Shown: piece by piece, positions 52,068 to 61,340 of the stretch
Layout: every line of letters begins with the position of its first letter
Position numbering within the stretch: position 1 is the first letter of the stretch
NCBI RefSeq assembly: GCF_002929275.1
Contig: NZ_PJIK01000011.1
Span: 100,102-164,101 of the forward strand
Origin: Arthrobacter sp. ZGTC131
GTDB taxonomy: Bacteria; Actinomycetota; Actinomycetes; Actinomycetales; Micrococcaceae
DNA: 64,000 nt
Direction: 5' to 3'
The notes under the pieces: generated by a model
Seen by the model: the letters and a program-made list of their open reading frames with translations, nothing else
Told to the model about the DNA's origin: nothing
Database searches by the model: none
Made by a program: the position numbers and the translations under genes

Positions 52068-52253
52068 TGACACTCGACACAAGCGCTCCACAAACGTCGC
52101 GGCAAGGTGGAGCATGGATAAGTGGTTCGCTAAGGTGAACCTCGGTAGTCACAAATGAAAGGGAACCGGCCTGCTGGCATAATCACGCAGAGCAAGTTCC
52201 AAGACCAGATGATGCGTACTCTCGTGTCATCATTCACGCGAGGGAGCGTCTAA

Positions 52254-53636
52254 GTGGCCGATCAGGCAACTGCGCAAGAATTCGACATCCTGGTACTCGG
52301 TGGCGGCAGCGGCGGATACGCCACAGCCCTCCGGGCCGTTCAGCTTGGCTTCACCGTCGGCCTCGTCGAAAAGGGCAAACTCGGCGGAACCTGCCTGCAC
52401 AACGGCTGTATCCCCACCAAGGCGCTGCTGCACTCAGCCGAACTGGCCGACCACGCCCGCGACTCCGCCAAGTACGGCGTGAACGTCACCCTTGACGGCA
52501 TCGACATCACGGCCGTCAACGCCTACAAGGACGGAATCGTCGCCGGCAAGTTCAAGGGACTGCAGGGCCTCATCAAGTCCAAAGGCATCACCGTCATCGA
52601 GGGTGAAGGCAAGCTCCAGGGCACCGACACCGTCGTCGTGAACGGCACCGCCTACAAGGGCAAGAACATCGTCCTCGCCACGGGTTCCTACTCCCGGTCG
52701 CTTCCCGGCCTGGAAATCGGCGGCCGCGTCATCACTTCGGACGAAGCGCTGACCATGGACTACATCCCGAAGAGCGTCATCGTCCTGGGCGGCGGCGTGA
52801 TCGGCGTCGAATTCGCTTCGGTGTGGAAGTCGTTCGGCGTGGATGTCACGATCGTCGAAGGCCTGCCCTCGCTGGTCCCGAACGAAGACGCCACCATCGT
52901 GAAGAACCTGGAGCGGGCCTTCAAGAAGCGCGGCATCAAGTTCTCCACCGGCACCTTCTTCCAGGGCGTCGAGCAGGACGACAACGGCGTCAAGGTCACC
53001 CTCGTTGACGGCAAGACGTTTGAAGCCGAACTTCTCCTGGTGGCCGTTGGCCGCGGCCCGGTCACGGCCAACCTTGGCTACGAGGAGGCCGGCATCACCA
53101 TTGACCGCGGATTCGTCATCCCCAACGAGCGCCTGCACACCGGCGTCGGTAACGTCTACGCCGTCGGCGACATCGTTCCCGGTGTCCAGCTGGCCCACCG
53201 CGGCTACCAGCAGGGCATCTTCGTTGCCGAGGAGATTGCGGGCCTGAAGCCCGTCATCGTCGAAGACGTCAACATCCCCAAGGTCACTTACTGCGAGCCC
53301 GAGATCGCCACGGTCGGCTACACGGAAAAGGGCGCCAAGGAAAAGTTCGGCGAGGACCAGGTCGAGACCCAGGAATACAACCTCGCCGGCAACGGCAAGA
53401 GCTCCATCCTGGGCACCGGCGGCCTCGTGAAGCTGGTCCGCCAGAAGGACGGCCCGGTCGTCGGCGTCCACATGATCGGCTCCCGCATGGGTGAGCAGAT
53501 CGGCGAAGCCCAGCTGATCGTGAACTGGGAAGCCTACCCGGAGGATGTGGCCCAGCTGCTGCACGCCCACCCGACTCAGAACGAGGCGCTGGGCGAAGCC
53601 CATCTCGCCCTCGCGGGCAAGGCCCTCCACGGCTAA
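52254..53636 (+). CDS. lpdA: Dihydrolipoyl dehydrogenase (E3)
   Basis: 460 aa flavoprotein that reoxidises dihydrolipoyl groups of 2-oxoacid dehydrogenases with NAD+. The start is a GTG. FAD motif GGGSGGY (residues 16-22); redox disulfide in GGTCLHNGCIPTKA with Cys47 and Cys52; NAD motif VIVLGGGVIGVEFASVWKSF; and the C-terminal His439-Glu444 pair in HAHPTQNEALGEA. It precedes the E2 gene by 113 bp that include a perfect 13-bp hairpin, so the two may be partly uncoupled. The role spans pyruvate, 2-oxoglutarate and branched-chain dehydrogenases. Confidence 0.96.
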   Translation: MADQATAQEFDILVLGGGSGGYATALRAVQLGFTVGLVEKGKLGGTCLHNGCIPTKALLHSAELADHARDSAKYGVNVTLDGIDITAVNAYKDGIVAGKFKGLQGLIKSKGITVIEGEGKLQGTDTVVVNGTAYKGKNIVLATGSYSRSLPGLEIGGRVITSDEALTMDYIPKSVIVLGGGVIGVEFASVWKSFGVDVTIVEGLPSLVPNEDATIVKNLERAFKKRGIKFSTGTFFQGVEQDDNGVKVTLVDGKTFEAELLLVAVGRGPVTANLGYEEAGITIDRGFVIPNERLHTGVGNVYAVGDIVPGVQLAHRGYQQGIFVAEEIAGLKPVIVEDVNIPKVTYCEPEIATVGYTEKGAKEKFGEDQVETQEYNLAGNGKSSILGTGGLVKLVRQKDGPVVGVHMIGSRMGEQIGEAQLIVNWEAYPEDVAQLLHAHPTQNEALGEAHLALAGKALHG

Positions 53637-53656
53637 GCAGCTCCGCAAACAACAGG

Positions 53657-53695
53657 GCTTAGTGCACCCGGCATGATCCGCAGGGTGCACTAAGC
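53657..53695 (+). terminator. Hairpin between lpdA and the E2 gene
   Basis: GCTTAGTGCACCC and GGGTGCACTAAGC, perfect 13-bp arms around a 13-nt loop, 20 bp after lpdA. No T run follows; it may be a terminator, an attenuator or an operator. Confidence 0.65.
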
Positions 53696-53749
53696 TCGAA
53701 CAAGCCAGCAATCATCCGCACCAACATTAATAAGGAGAACGGGGACGAC

Positions 53750-55483
53750 ATGTCTGAATCCGTTAACTTGCCCGCCCTCGGTGAGAGCGTCACCGAAGGA
53801 ACCGTCACCCGCTGGCTCAAGCAGGTAGGTGACCGGGTAGAGGTGGACGAGCCGTTGCTCGAAGTCTCCACCGACAAAGTAGACACTGAAATCCCCTCTC
53901 CGATCGCCGGCGTCATCGAGGAAATCCTCGTTGCCGAAGACGAGACCGCAGAAGTTGGTGCTCCGCTGGTCCGCATCGGTGACGGCTCGGGCGGCGGGTC
54001 CGCCCCCGCTGAAGCCGCACCTGCTGAGGAAGCTCCCGCAGCTGAGGAAGCTCCCGCGGCTGAGGCACCTGCCGAGGAAGCACCCGCCGAGCAGGCACCG
54101 GCCGCCGAAGAGGCGCCTGCTGCGTCCGGCGAAGGCCACGAAGTGACCCTCCCCGCCCTGGGCGAAAGCGTCACCGAGGGCACCGTGACTCGTTGGCTCA
54201 AGGCCGTTGGCGACACCGTCGAAGTGGACGAGCCGCTCCTTGAGGTTTCCACGGACAAGGTGGATACCGAAATCCCGTCGCCGGTCGCCGGCACGCTCCA
54301 GGAAATCCGCGTCAACGAAGATGAAACGGCCGAGGTGGGTTCCGTCCTCGCGGTCATCGGCTCCGGTGCTGCTGCCCCTGCCGCAGCACCGGCTCCGGCC
54401 GCTGCGCCCGAGAAGCAGGCCGAGGCTCCGGCACCGGCTGCTGCCCCCGAGAAGCCGGCCGAGGCGCCTGCCCCGGCTCCGGCCAAGGAAGAAGCGGCTC
54501 CCGCTCCCCAGGCTCCGGCCGCGGCGGCTGCTCCGGCGGAGGCTCCTGCCGCTGGCGGCGAGTCCGGCTACGTCACTCCCCTGGTGCGCAAGCTCGCTAA
54601 CCAGCAGGGCGTGGACATCTCCTCCCTTACCGGCACCGGAGTGGGCGGCCGCATCCGCAAGCAGGACGTGATTGCCGCCGCCGAGGCGAAGGCAGCTCCG
54701 GTTGCAGCCCCTGCAGCCCCCGCTGCCGCTTCCGCCGCTCCGTCGGCTGCGGCATCGTCGCTGCGCGGCACCACCCAGAAGGCCCCGCGTATCCGCCAGG
54801 TCATTGCCCGCCGCATGCGCGAGTCGCTGGATATCTCCACCCAGCTGACCCAGGTGCACGAAGTGGACATGACCAGGGTGGCCAAACTCCGCCTCAAGGC
54901 CAAGAACTCGTTCCAGGCCCAGAACGGCGTCAAGCTCACGTTCCTGCCGTTCATCGCCAAGGCTGTCGCCGAAGCCTTGAAGCAGCACCCCAAGGTCAAC
55001 GCTGCGTACGACGAGGACAAGCAGGAAATCACCTACCACAACGCCGAGCACCTGGCGATCGCCGTCGACACTGACAAGGGCCTGCTGGTTCCGGTCATTT
55101 CCGACGCCGGCACCCTGAACCTCGCTGGCCTGGCAGCCAAGATCGCCGACGTTGCGGACCGCACGCGCAACGCCAAGATCGGTCCGGACGAGCTCTCCGG
55201 CGGCACGTTCAGCATCACGAACATCGGCTCGGTCGGTGCGCTGTTCGACACCCCGATCATCAACCAGCCGCAGGTCGGCATCCTCGGCACCGGCGCCATC
55301 GTCAAGCGCCCCGTGGTGGTCACCGACGAGAACGGTGACGACTCCATCGCCATCCGTTCCATGATGTACCTGTCGCTCACGTACGATCACCGCCTGGTGG
55401 ACGGCGCGGACGCCGGACGCTTCCTGCAGACGCTCAAGGCCCGCCTTGAAGAGGGCGCGTTCGAAGCGGATCTGGGACTCTAG
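53750..55483 (+). CDS. sucB: Dihydrolipoamide acyltransferase (2-oxoacid dehydrogenase E2)
   Basis: 577 aa. Two lipoyl domains (Lys43 and Lys170 each in a DKVDTEIPS motif), joined by Ala/Pro/Glu-rich linkers ([16 protein letters not shown]-type and [18 protein letters not shown]-type), then a subunit-binding domain ([19 protein letters not shown]) and the catalytic acyltransferase core with [14 protein letters not shown] (catalytic His547, Asp551). It is commonly named 2-oxoglutarate dehydrogenase E2, but in actinobacteria this two-lipoyl E2 usually serves pyruvate dehydrogenase (DlaT/AceF), since OGDH has its own fused E2 domain. LipB and LipA, encoded at the end of the window, supply its lipoyl groups. 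Downstream is a T-tailed hairpin. Confidence 0.94.
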   Translation: MSESVNLPALGESVTEGTVTRWLKQVGDRVEVDEPLLEVSTDKVDTEIPSPIAGVIEEILVAEDETAEVGAPLVRIGDGSGGGSAPAEAAPAEEAPAAEEAPAAEAPAEEAPAEQAPAAEEAPAASGEGHEVTLPALGESVTEGTVTRWLKAVGDTVEVDEPLLEVSTDKVDTEIPSPVAGTLQEIRVNEDETAEVGSVLAVIGSGAAAPAAAPAPAAAPEKQAEAPAPAAAPEKPAEAPAPAPAKEEAAPAPQAPAAAAAPAEAPAAGGESGYVTPLVRKLANQQGVDISSLTGTGVGGRIRKQDVIAAAEAKAAPVAAPAAPAAASAAPSAAASSLRGTTQKAPRIRQVIARRMRESLDISTQLTQVHEVDMTRVAKLRLKAKNSFQAQNGVKLTFLPFIAKAVAEALKQHPKVNAAYDEDKQEITYHNAEHLAIAVDTDKGLLVPVISDAGTLNLAGLAAKIADVADRTRNAKIGPDELSGGTFSITNIGSVGALFDTPIINQPQVGILGTGAIVKRPVVVTDENGDDSIAIRSMMYLSLTYDHRLVDGADAGRFLQTLKARLEEGAFEADLGL

Positions 55484-55498
55484 GCTCCAGGAATTTCG

Positions 55499-55563
55499 AC
55501 GGCGGCGGCCGTCCGGGACACGATGGGAGACCACCGGCGGACCGGGCGGCTGCCGCCGTTTTT
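55499..55563 (+). terminator. Terminator after the E2 gene
   Basis: ACGGCGGC and GCCGCCGT outer arms with a partly paired GC-rich interior, followed by TTTTT at 55559-55563. A classical rho-independent arrangement. Confidence 0.8.
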
Positions 55564-55600
55564 CGTGCCGGGTCTTTGCATTCCGACCCGCGCCCGGGCT

Positions 55601-55617
55601 TACTACGAAGCGTAGAA
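55601..55617. promoter_or_regulatory. Fourth BlaI-type palindrome (one mismatch), upstream of a membrane-protein gene
   Basis: TACTACGAAGCGTAGAA matches the TTCTAC-N5-GTAGAA pattern except for the second base. It ends 21 bp before the start of the 116-aa membrane protein gene and overlaps a possible -10 element (TTACTA, 55600-55605, 18 bp after TTGCAT). It is inferred to be a target of the repressor encoded at 40658. Confidence 0.6.
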
Positions 55618-55638
55618 TCATCTGGCTAGACTGATGCC

Positions 55639-55989
55639 ATGATAATCGTCTATAACATCATGGTCTTCCTGCACATCGTCGGCGCCGCCATGATCGTCGG
55701 CATCTGGATCGGCAACATGAAGAAGCCCACCGTCCACCCCCGGCAGTTTGACGGCGCGGCTCTCCAGATCATCACCGGCATCGTCATGATGGGCCTGATT
55801 CCTGCGCTGGACATGGACGCCAACTACTTTAAGCTCGGCATCAAGTTCGCCGTCGCCCTGGCTGTCGGCGTGCTGGCCTTCCTGGGCAGCCGGAAATACA
55901 AGAAGGACGAGCCGATCAGCAAGGGCCTGGCCCACAGCGTCGGCGGCCTGGCGCTGCTGAACGTGGCAATCGCCACCCTCTGGAACTGA
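55639..55989 (+). CDS. Small four-helix membrane protein, possible member of the BlaI-type regulon
   Basis: 116 aa with roughly four hydrophobic helices. The first (VYNIMVFLHIVGAAMIVGIW) has a conserved-looking LH..GA..VG pattern that in several small membrane families coordinates haem or copper; I do not recognise the family with certainty. A basic loop KKPTVHPRQFDGAALQIITG follows, and the C-terminus is hydrophobic. The gene is monocistronic with a strong terminator just after it and a repressor-type palindrome 21 bp before its start, the same pattern found upstream of cydA. That would link it to bd oxidase expression or respiratory-chain stress; this is inference. Confidence 0.78.
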   Translation: MIIVYNIMVFLHIVGAAMIVGIWIGNMKKPTVHPRQFDGAALQIITGIVMMGLIPALDMDANYFKLGIKFAVALAVGVLAFLGSRKYKKDEPISKGLAHSVGGLALLNVAIATLWN

Positions 55990-56008
55990 CAGCCCACCTG
56001 CCCTCATG

Positions 56009-56053
56009 ACGACGACGGCGACGCCCCCTCCGCGGGGGCGTCGCCGTCGTCGT
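56009..56053 (+). terminator. Terminator after the small membrane-protein gene
   Basis: Perfect 20-bp arms (from ACGACGACGGCG on the left) around a 5-nt loop TCCGC, 20 bp after the stop. One of the strongest hairpins in the window. Confidence 0.92.
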
Positions 56054-56060
56054 TCCTGGC

Positions 56061-56110
56061 GTTCCGACAACTGAGTTCCGATAACTGAGTTTCCGACAAC
56101 CGCGTTCCGA
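56061..56110. repeat. Four 14-15 bp tandem repeats (GTTCCGAYAACTGA) upstream of the OsmC gene
   Basis: Copies begin at 56061, 56075, 56089 and 56104 (the third has an extra T). They lie after the terminator of the membrane-protein gene and about 170 bp before the OsmC start. They may be iteron-like regulator sites; nothing binds them that I can name. Confidence 0.6.
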
Positions 56111-56278
56111 CCGCTGCGCCCGGCGGCCCCCGACCTGCGCCCGGCGGCGTCGTGGAGCCCGGTCATAATCCTCTGACAGCGGACAACCCGTGCGCCGGCG
56201 CCGGCTAATCCCTAGGATTGTGCAAGAAGGATCGGGCGTCAGCCAGGTCCTGATGTGAACCCAAGCTAAGGAGTGGAC

Positions 56279-56710
56279 ATGGCAGCAACACGCACCGCAC
56301 ACACTGTATGGAACGGCGACCTGATGACGGGTGCCGGCAACACGACGCTCGACAGCTCGGGACTGGGCACCTACGAGGTCACCTGGAAGGCCCGCACCGA
56401 GGCTTCAGAAGGCAAGACCAGCCCCGAAGAGCTGATCGCCGCAGCCCACTCCGCCTGCTTCTCCATGGCCTTCAGCCACGCGCTGGCCGAGGCCGGTCAC
56501 ACCCCGGAAGAGGTGCACACCAAGGCGGACGTCACGTTCAAGCCGGGCACCGGCATCACCGGCAGCCACCTGACCCTGAACGCCAAGGTCCCCGGCATTT
56601 CCGAAGAGGAATTCCAGAAGATCGCAGGCGAAGCCAAGGTCGGCTGCCCGGTCTCCGGCGCCCTCGCCAGCATCGACATCACGCTGGACGCCACGCTCGC
56701 CGCGTCCTGA
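56279..56710 (+). CDS. OsmC/Ohr-family peroxiredoxin
   Basis: 143 aa from the ATG at 56279 with AAGGAG upstream; a GTG two codons earlier is possible. The two redox cysteines of the family are Cys60 in AAHSACFSMAFS and Cys123 in VGCPVSGAL, both in normal spacing. Such proteins reduce organic hydroperoxides and are often induced by oxidative or osmotic stress. More like OsmC than Ohr by the HSACFSMA segment. It has a convergent neighbour and a shared bidirectional terminator. Confidence 0.93.
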   Translation: MAATRTAHTVWNGDLMTGAGNTTLDSSGLGTYEVTWKARTEASEGKTSPEELIAAAHSACFSMAFSHALAEAGHTPEEVHTKADVTFKPGTGITGSHLTLNAKVPGISEEEFQKIAGEAKVGCPVSGALASIDITLDATLAAS

Positions 56711-56749
56711 TTTTCCGCCCCGGCTGCTGAGCGGCCGGAGCCGTGCGCA

Positions 56750-56797
56750 AAAGGCCCTGTTCCCGGCTGGATTCTCCAGACCGGGAACAGGGCCTTT
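56750..56797. terminator. Bidirectional terminator between OsmC and the tricorn-type gene
   Basis: AAAGGCCCTGTTCCCGG and its complement are perfect 17-bp arms around 14 nt, with A/T ends on both strands. The flanking genes converge. Confidence 0.9.
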
Positions 56798-56821
56798 CTG
56801 CGGATCAGACAGCGCCGGCGG

Positions 56822-59800
56822 TCAGCCGTCCGCGGGCTTGCGGGCCGGCAGCGGCTCCGGGCGCAGCCGGCGGTACCCTTCGCGTGCCGGCGGCCGGTCT
56901 GTGGGAAGCTCCTGCACCATTTCCTTGAGGGCGCCGATTCCGTATTCCAGCTGCGGGTCGCGCTTTGCCGCGTAGGCGTGCGGCGGGAACGTGACTTCGA
57001 TGTCGGGTGCAACACCATAGTTCTCGACGCTCCAGCCCACGCCGCCGCCGAACCAGGTGGCATACCGCGGCTGGGTCACCCCGGTGCCGTCGGCCAGCGT
57101 GAAGCGGCTGTCGATGCCGACCACGCCGCCCCACGTGCGGGTCCCGATCACCGGGCCGATCCCGCGGAGCTTCGACACCTGGGTGATGATGTCGCCGTCG
57201 GAACCTGCGAATTCGTCAGCCAGGATGATGACCGGCCCGCGCGGTGCGTGGTGCGGGTAGGTTCGCGGCTTCTCGCCGCGCGGCATGCTCCAGCCCGTCA
57301 CCTTGCGCCCGATCAACTCGGCCACGAGCTGGGAGGTGTGCCCGCCGCGGTTGCGGCGCACGTCAACGATCAGCCCGTCCAGTGCCGTTTCGGTGTCCAG
57401 ATCGCGGTGGAGCTGCGCCCAGCCGTTGGCCATCATGTCAGGGACGTGGAGGTACCCGAAACTGCCGCCTGAGGCCTCCCGGACGGTGCGCCGGTTAGCG
57501 GCCACCCAGTCCTGGTACCGGAGCCGTTCCTCGTCCTTGATGGGAACGACGGCGATGCGACGCTGGGCTCCTGCGGCCGTGCCGTGACCGGCTCCGTTGC
57601 GGATGGTGAGTTCCACGGCGCGGCCGGCGGCGCCGACCAGCTGCATGGCGGGCGTGAGCGTTTCCGTCAGCCGCACGCCGTCGATCGCGAGCAGGACGTC
57701 ACCCGCCTTGGCGTGGGCTCCGGGGCGGGTCAGCGGCGACGTTGCCAGCGGATCAGAGGATTCGCCGGCAAGGATGCGGAGAATCTCCCAGCCCTCCCCC
57801 GTGAACGCCAGATCGGCGCCGAGGCGTCCCTGGCCGTTGCTGCCGTTCTCCGTCGCGGCTGCAGGCCGGACGTAGGCGTGGGATGTGCCGAGCTCGCCGT
57901 GAAGCTCCCACAGCAGGTCCACGAGGTCGTCGTGCGAGCCCAGCCTGTCCACCAGCGGCCGGTAACGCTTGTGGATTGAAGCCCAATCCTGGCCCGCCAT
58001 GTCCTCGGTCCAGAAGAAGTCGCGCTGCAGCCGCCATGCCTCATCGAAGGCCTGGCCCCAGACCCTGAGGGGGTCCATCAGCACGCGGATCCGCGTCAGG
58101 TCAACCTTGACGAGCTGGCCGGACTCCTCATCCGCCTTCGCATCGGAGGGGACCGCCTGGACCTGCTTGTCGTGAACCAGCACCACTTTCTTCCCGTCGC
58201 CGGAGAGGCGGTAGCTGTCGAGCGCCTCAACGATCGTGGCGGTCTTCCGCTTGGCGAGGTCGAACCTGACCAAACCGGGCGCCGCGTTCTTGTCCTCAAG
58301 GCTGGCCTTGCCGTCACCCGTCACGCCCGAGAGGGGGCTGTCCAGCCACAGCAGGGCGTTTTCGGTGGCCGTCAGTGCCGAGTAGTTGCCTTGCGGGACC
58401 GGCACGCTGATGACGCGGTGGGACAGTCCTTCAGCATCCACCGTGACAGGCGCAGGCTGCCCGGCCTGTTCTTCTGCGCTGGCGGGACCTGCGTCCGTTT
58501 CAACGGAAAGGTCCACGCTGGGACCGAACGGCGATGCTGTGTCGGCGGCCAGCGCCACCAGGTACGGCTTGATGGGGCTGGGGAAGGACAGGTCAAAGGA
58601 GTGTCCGTCGTACACGGGATCGAAACTGCGGTTGGACAGGAAGGCGAGGAACTTCCCGTCCGGCGTGAACGACGGCGATTCGTCGCGGAAGCGGCCGTCG
58701 GTCACCTCCACGATCCCGGACTTCCCGCCGGTGACCGGGACAAGCCGCAGGCGGCTGCGTGAGCCGAAGGACGTCACCGGCTCCGACCACGCCAGCCACG
58801 CCGAGTCCGGCGACCAGCAAAGGTCTTCGATGCTGCCGTCGCCGATGCTCGTCACAACGGTGACGGTTCCGTCGCGGGTATCAGCGAGGAACACGTCGCC
58901 GAAGGCCGTGCCCACCGCCACCCAGCGGCCGTCGGGGCTCGCCTCCATGGCGCTGGCCCGGGAGGGCTTCGGGAAGGAAATCTTCAGGGACGCCGGTGCC
59001 GGTTCGGCTGCCGTGCCGGCCGGCGGAGCGGCTTGGTCCTGCGTCTTGGCGGCGGGAGCGACATCCGCCGTCGAGTCGTCGGCCGCCGTCTGCCCCTCGG
59101 CCACCGTCAGCCCGGAGCCGTGGCCCACAAGTCCGGCCGCGGACACGGGCAGGGGCAGGTCCATGCCGGAGGCTACGGGCTCTGCTTGGGCCGTCTCAGA
59201 TGGCGACGTGTCAGACTGCGCCGTGTCGGGTTCCGCCGGGGAATCCGGCATGCCCGGCTGGACTTCCAGTTGCGGGGCGATCTCCTTGATGAAGAGGGCC
59301 TCGTCGCCATCAGGATCGGCAACGTAGGCGATGCGGCCGCCGGTAAGGGGACGCGGAAGCCTCGCGCGGACGCCGGGAGTGGCTTCGACCACGCGGGACG
59401 GGCCGTCCTTGTGCCGCAGCCAGTGGAGGGTGCCGTGAGCCTCGACGGCGGAGGCGGCCCCAGTGCTGTCCGGTCGGACGTCGCCGAGGTGCTTGGCGGC
59501 CTTGAGCATGGCGGGACGCCTGCCCTGTGAGGCGGACCCGAGCTTGATGTCCAGCCGCATGGCCTCGGACGCGAGGTCGGAAAGGATCCACAGCTCGCCC
59601 GCGGATTCGAAAATGATCCGCTTGCCGTCGGTGGACGCGTGGCGCACGTAGAAGTCTTCGTGGTCAGTGTGGCGCCGGAGGTCTCCGCCGCCCGGCAGTA
59701 CAGAGTAAAGGTTGCCGTAGCCTTCGTGGTCCGAAAGGAACGCGATCCGCCCGTCGACCCACATGGGGTCGGAGAGGTTGCCGTCCACGTCCGGGAGCAG

Positions 59801-60358
59801 CCGTTCAAATTCGCCGTTTCCGTCGGCGTCGATCCACAGCTTCCCGGCGGTGCCGCCGCGGTAGCGCTTCCACCAGGCTGGTTCGCGGGAGAGGACGCTG
59901 CCCACGACCACCGGCTTTTCGTCCCCGACCTCAGGCCCGAAGGCCACCGATTCAACCGGTCCGAACGGGAGTTCCTCGGCCCAGCCGCCGTCGGTGGACA
60001 GCCGGTAGGCATGCGTGTGGCGGCTCTCCGCCTGCCGGAACGCGCTGGTGACCACGATGTCCCCCGCCGGCGTGAAGCCCTTGACCCTTGTGGTGCTGTG
60101 CCCGAAGAAGGTCAGCTGACGGTATCCGCCGCCGTCGACATCAGCGATGACAACCTCGGGCGCCGTTCCCTGCACCGCTGTCCAGACCAGCCGCTTGCCG
60201 TCGGGGGTGAACCGGGGATTGCGGGCGGGCAGCTGAAGCGAAGAGACCCGCCAGGCCCGGCCGCCGTCGAGCGGTGCGATCCAGACGTCGTCCTCGGCCA
60301 CAAATGTGACCAGATCGCCGTGAACATGCGGGAATCGGAAGTAGCTCGAAGAGGTCAT
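56822..60358 (-). CDS. Tricorn-type S41 protease
   Basis: 1178 aa. Two beta-propeller regions (for example GDLVTFVAEDDVWIAPLDGG, and later DGRWVAVGTAFGDVFLAD) precede a C-terminal PDZ and S41/tricorn protease core. The catalytic Ser1053 lies in ADEFAGSDGDI and a His827 in GTSHAYVR, both tricorn patterns. In the archaeal enzyme it processes peptides released by the proteasome; actinobacterial homologues are probably similar cytosolic peptidases. Residues about 364-457 are an inserted disordered linker rich in Ala, Pro, Ser and Thr (PDSPAEPDTAQSDTSPSETA). No signal peptide. Convergent with OsmC. Confidence 0.9.
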   Translation of the reverse strand: MTSSSYFRFPHVHGDLVTFVAEDDVWIAPLDGGRAWRVSSLQLPARNPRFTPDGKRLVWTAVQGTAPEVVIADVDGGGYRQLTFFGHSTTRVKGFTPAGDIVVTSAFRQAESRHTHAYRLSTDGGWAEELPFGPVESVAFGPEVGDEKPVVVGSVLSREPAWWKRYRGGTAGKLWIDADGNGEFERLLPDVDGNLSDPMWVDGRIAFLSDHEGYGNLYSVLPGGGDLRRHTDHEDFYVRHASTDGKRIIFESAGELWILSDLASEAMRLDIKLGSASQGRRPAMLKAAKHLGDVRPDSTGAASAVEAHGTLHWLRHKDGPSRVVEATPGVRARLPRPLTGGRIAYVADPDGDEALFIKEIAPQLEVQPGMPDSPAEPDTAQSDTSPSETAQAEPVASGMDLPLPVSAAGLVGHGSGLTVAEGQTAADDSTADVAPAAKTQDQAAPPAGTAAEPAPASLKISFPKPSRASAMEASPDGRWVAVGTAFGDVFLADTRDGTVTVVTSIGDGSIEDLCWSPDSAWLAWSEPVTSFGSRSRLRLVPVTGGKSGIVEVTDGRFRDESPSFTPDGKFLAFLSNRSFDPVYDGHSFDLSFPSPIKPYLVALAADTASPFGPSVDLSVETDAGPASAEEQAGQPAPVTVDAEGLSHRVISVPVPQGNYSALTATENALLWLDSPLSGVTGDGKASLEDKNAAPGLVRFDLAKRKTATIVEALDSYRLSGDGKKVVLVHDKQVQAVPSDAKADEESGQLVKVDLTRIRVLMDPLRVWGQAFDEAWRLQRDFFWTEDMAGQDWASIHKRYRPLVDRLGSHDDLVDLLWELHGELGTSHAYVRPAAATENGSNGQGRLGADLAFTGEGWEILRILAGESSDPLATSPLTRPGAHAKAGDVLLAIDGVRLTETLTPAMQLVGAAGRAVELTIRNGAGHGTAAGAQRRIAVVPIKDEERLRYQDWVAANRRTVREASGGSFGYLHVPDMMANGWAQLHRDLDTETALDGLIVDVRRNRGGHTSQLVAELIGRKVTGWSMPRGEKPRTYPHHAPRGPVIILADEFAGSDGDIITQVSKLRGIGPVIGTRTWGGVVGIDSRFTLADGTGVTQPRYATWFGGGVGWSVENYGVAPDIEVTFPPHAYAAKRDPQLEYGIGALKEMVQELPTDRPPAREGYRRLRPEPLPARKPADG

Positions 60359-60432
60359 CGTTCGATCATAGTCAAAGTCAACACAGGCTTCCGGCAGGTG
60401 CTATACCGTGCCGGGGCATGGTGAGATGGATC

Positions 60433-61326
60433 ATGCGCATCGTCATGGCCGGCTCCTCGGGGCTCATCGGATCCGATCTCTCCTCGCGCCTCATTTCGGA
60501 CGGACATGACGTCACCCGGCTGGTCCGGCGGCCGTCCAAATCGACGGCCGAGGTCCGCTGGGATCCGACGGCGGGCAGCCTTGACCCGGCAACCCTTGAG
60601 GGTGCCGACGCCGTCATCAACCTCTGCGGGGCCGGCATCGGCGACAGGCCGTGGACGCGACACCGGATCGACGAACTTTTCCGCTCACGGCTGGATCCCA
60701 CCCGGACGCTCACGGCCGCCATGCGCCACCTCGACGCTCCGCCGAAAGTCTTCATCAGCCAGTCGGGCTCCGGATATTACGGCGACGCCGGGCAGGCCTT
60801 GGTCACGGAGGAGTCACCGGCCGGCGCCGGCATCATGGCACGGATCTGCGTTGAGTGGGAGGCTGCAGCCCGCGAGGCGCCAGCGGACGTCCGGGTGGTG
60901 ACGCCCCGCTCGGCCGTGGTGCTGAGCAGGTCCGGCGGCGCGCTCGGTCGGCTTCTGCCGCTGCTGCGGGCGGGCCTTGGCGGCCCCCTCGGCAACGGCC
61001 GCCAGTATTGGCCGTGGATCACTCTTCCGGACCTCTCCTCCGCCTTCGCTTTCCTCCTGACGTCCGGCCTCTCCGGCCCGGTCAACGTCGCAGCGCCGCA
61101 AGCCGCGGATGTCAACACTCTCGTGGCCGAACTCGCCGCGGCGCTCCACCGTCCTGCACTCCTCCGTGCACCGGCGCCCGCGCTGCGGCTCGTCATGGGC
61201 AAGCTGGCCGACGAGCTCCTGCTCGCCAGCCAGCGGATGGAACCCGCGCTACTGCAGGGCAACGGGTTCACCTGGCAGCACCCTTCAGTCCGGGATGCCG
61301 CACGCTGGGTGGCAGGCGGCTCCTGA
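60433..61326 (+). CDS. TIGR01777-family NAD-dependent epimerase (SDR)
   Basis: 297 aa from the ATG at 60433; an ATG five codons upstream is also in frame, but relatives start with MRIVMAGSSGLIG. The extended-SDR Rossmann loop is GSSGLIG. DAVINLCGAGIGDRPW and SGSGYYGDAG are hallmarks of the YfcH/TIGR01777 group. The substrate is unknown. A homologue (Rv2216) sits between dlaT and lipB in mycobacteria, as here apart from inserted genes, which suggests a link to lipoate or 2-oxoacid dehydrogenase metabolism. It is convergent with the kinase gene. Confidence 0.88.
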   Translation: MRIVMAGSSGLIGSDLSSRLISDGHDVTRLVRRPSKSTAEVRWDPTAGSLDPATLEGADAVINLCGAGIGDRPWTRHRIDELFRSRLDPTRTLTAAMRHLDAPPKVFISQSGSGYYGDAGQALVTEESPAGAGIMARICVEWEAAAREAPADVRVVTPRSAVVLSRSGGALGRLLPLLRAGLGGPLGNGRQYWPWITLPDLSSAFAFLLTSGLSGPVNVAAPQAADVNTLVAELAAALHRPALLRAPAPALRLVMGKLADELLLASQRMEPALLQGNGFTWQHPSVRDAARWVAGGS

Positions 61327-61340
61327 AACCGGACACCGGT

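Noticed and set aside
53690-55621. 643-codon antisense frame opposite the E2 gene
   Set aside because: Its translation is a mirror of the Ala/Pro-rich linkers and shows only low-complexity Ser, Gly and Arg runs.
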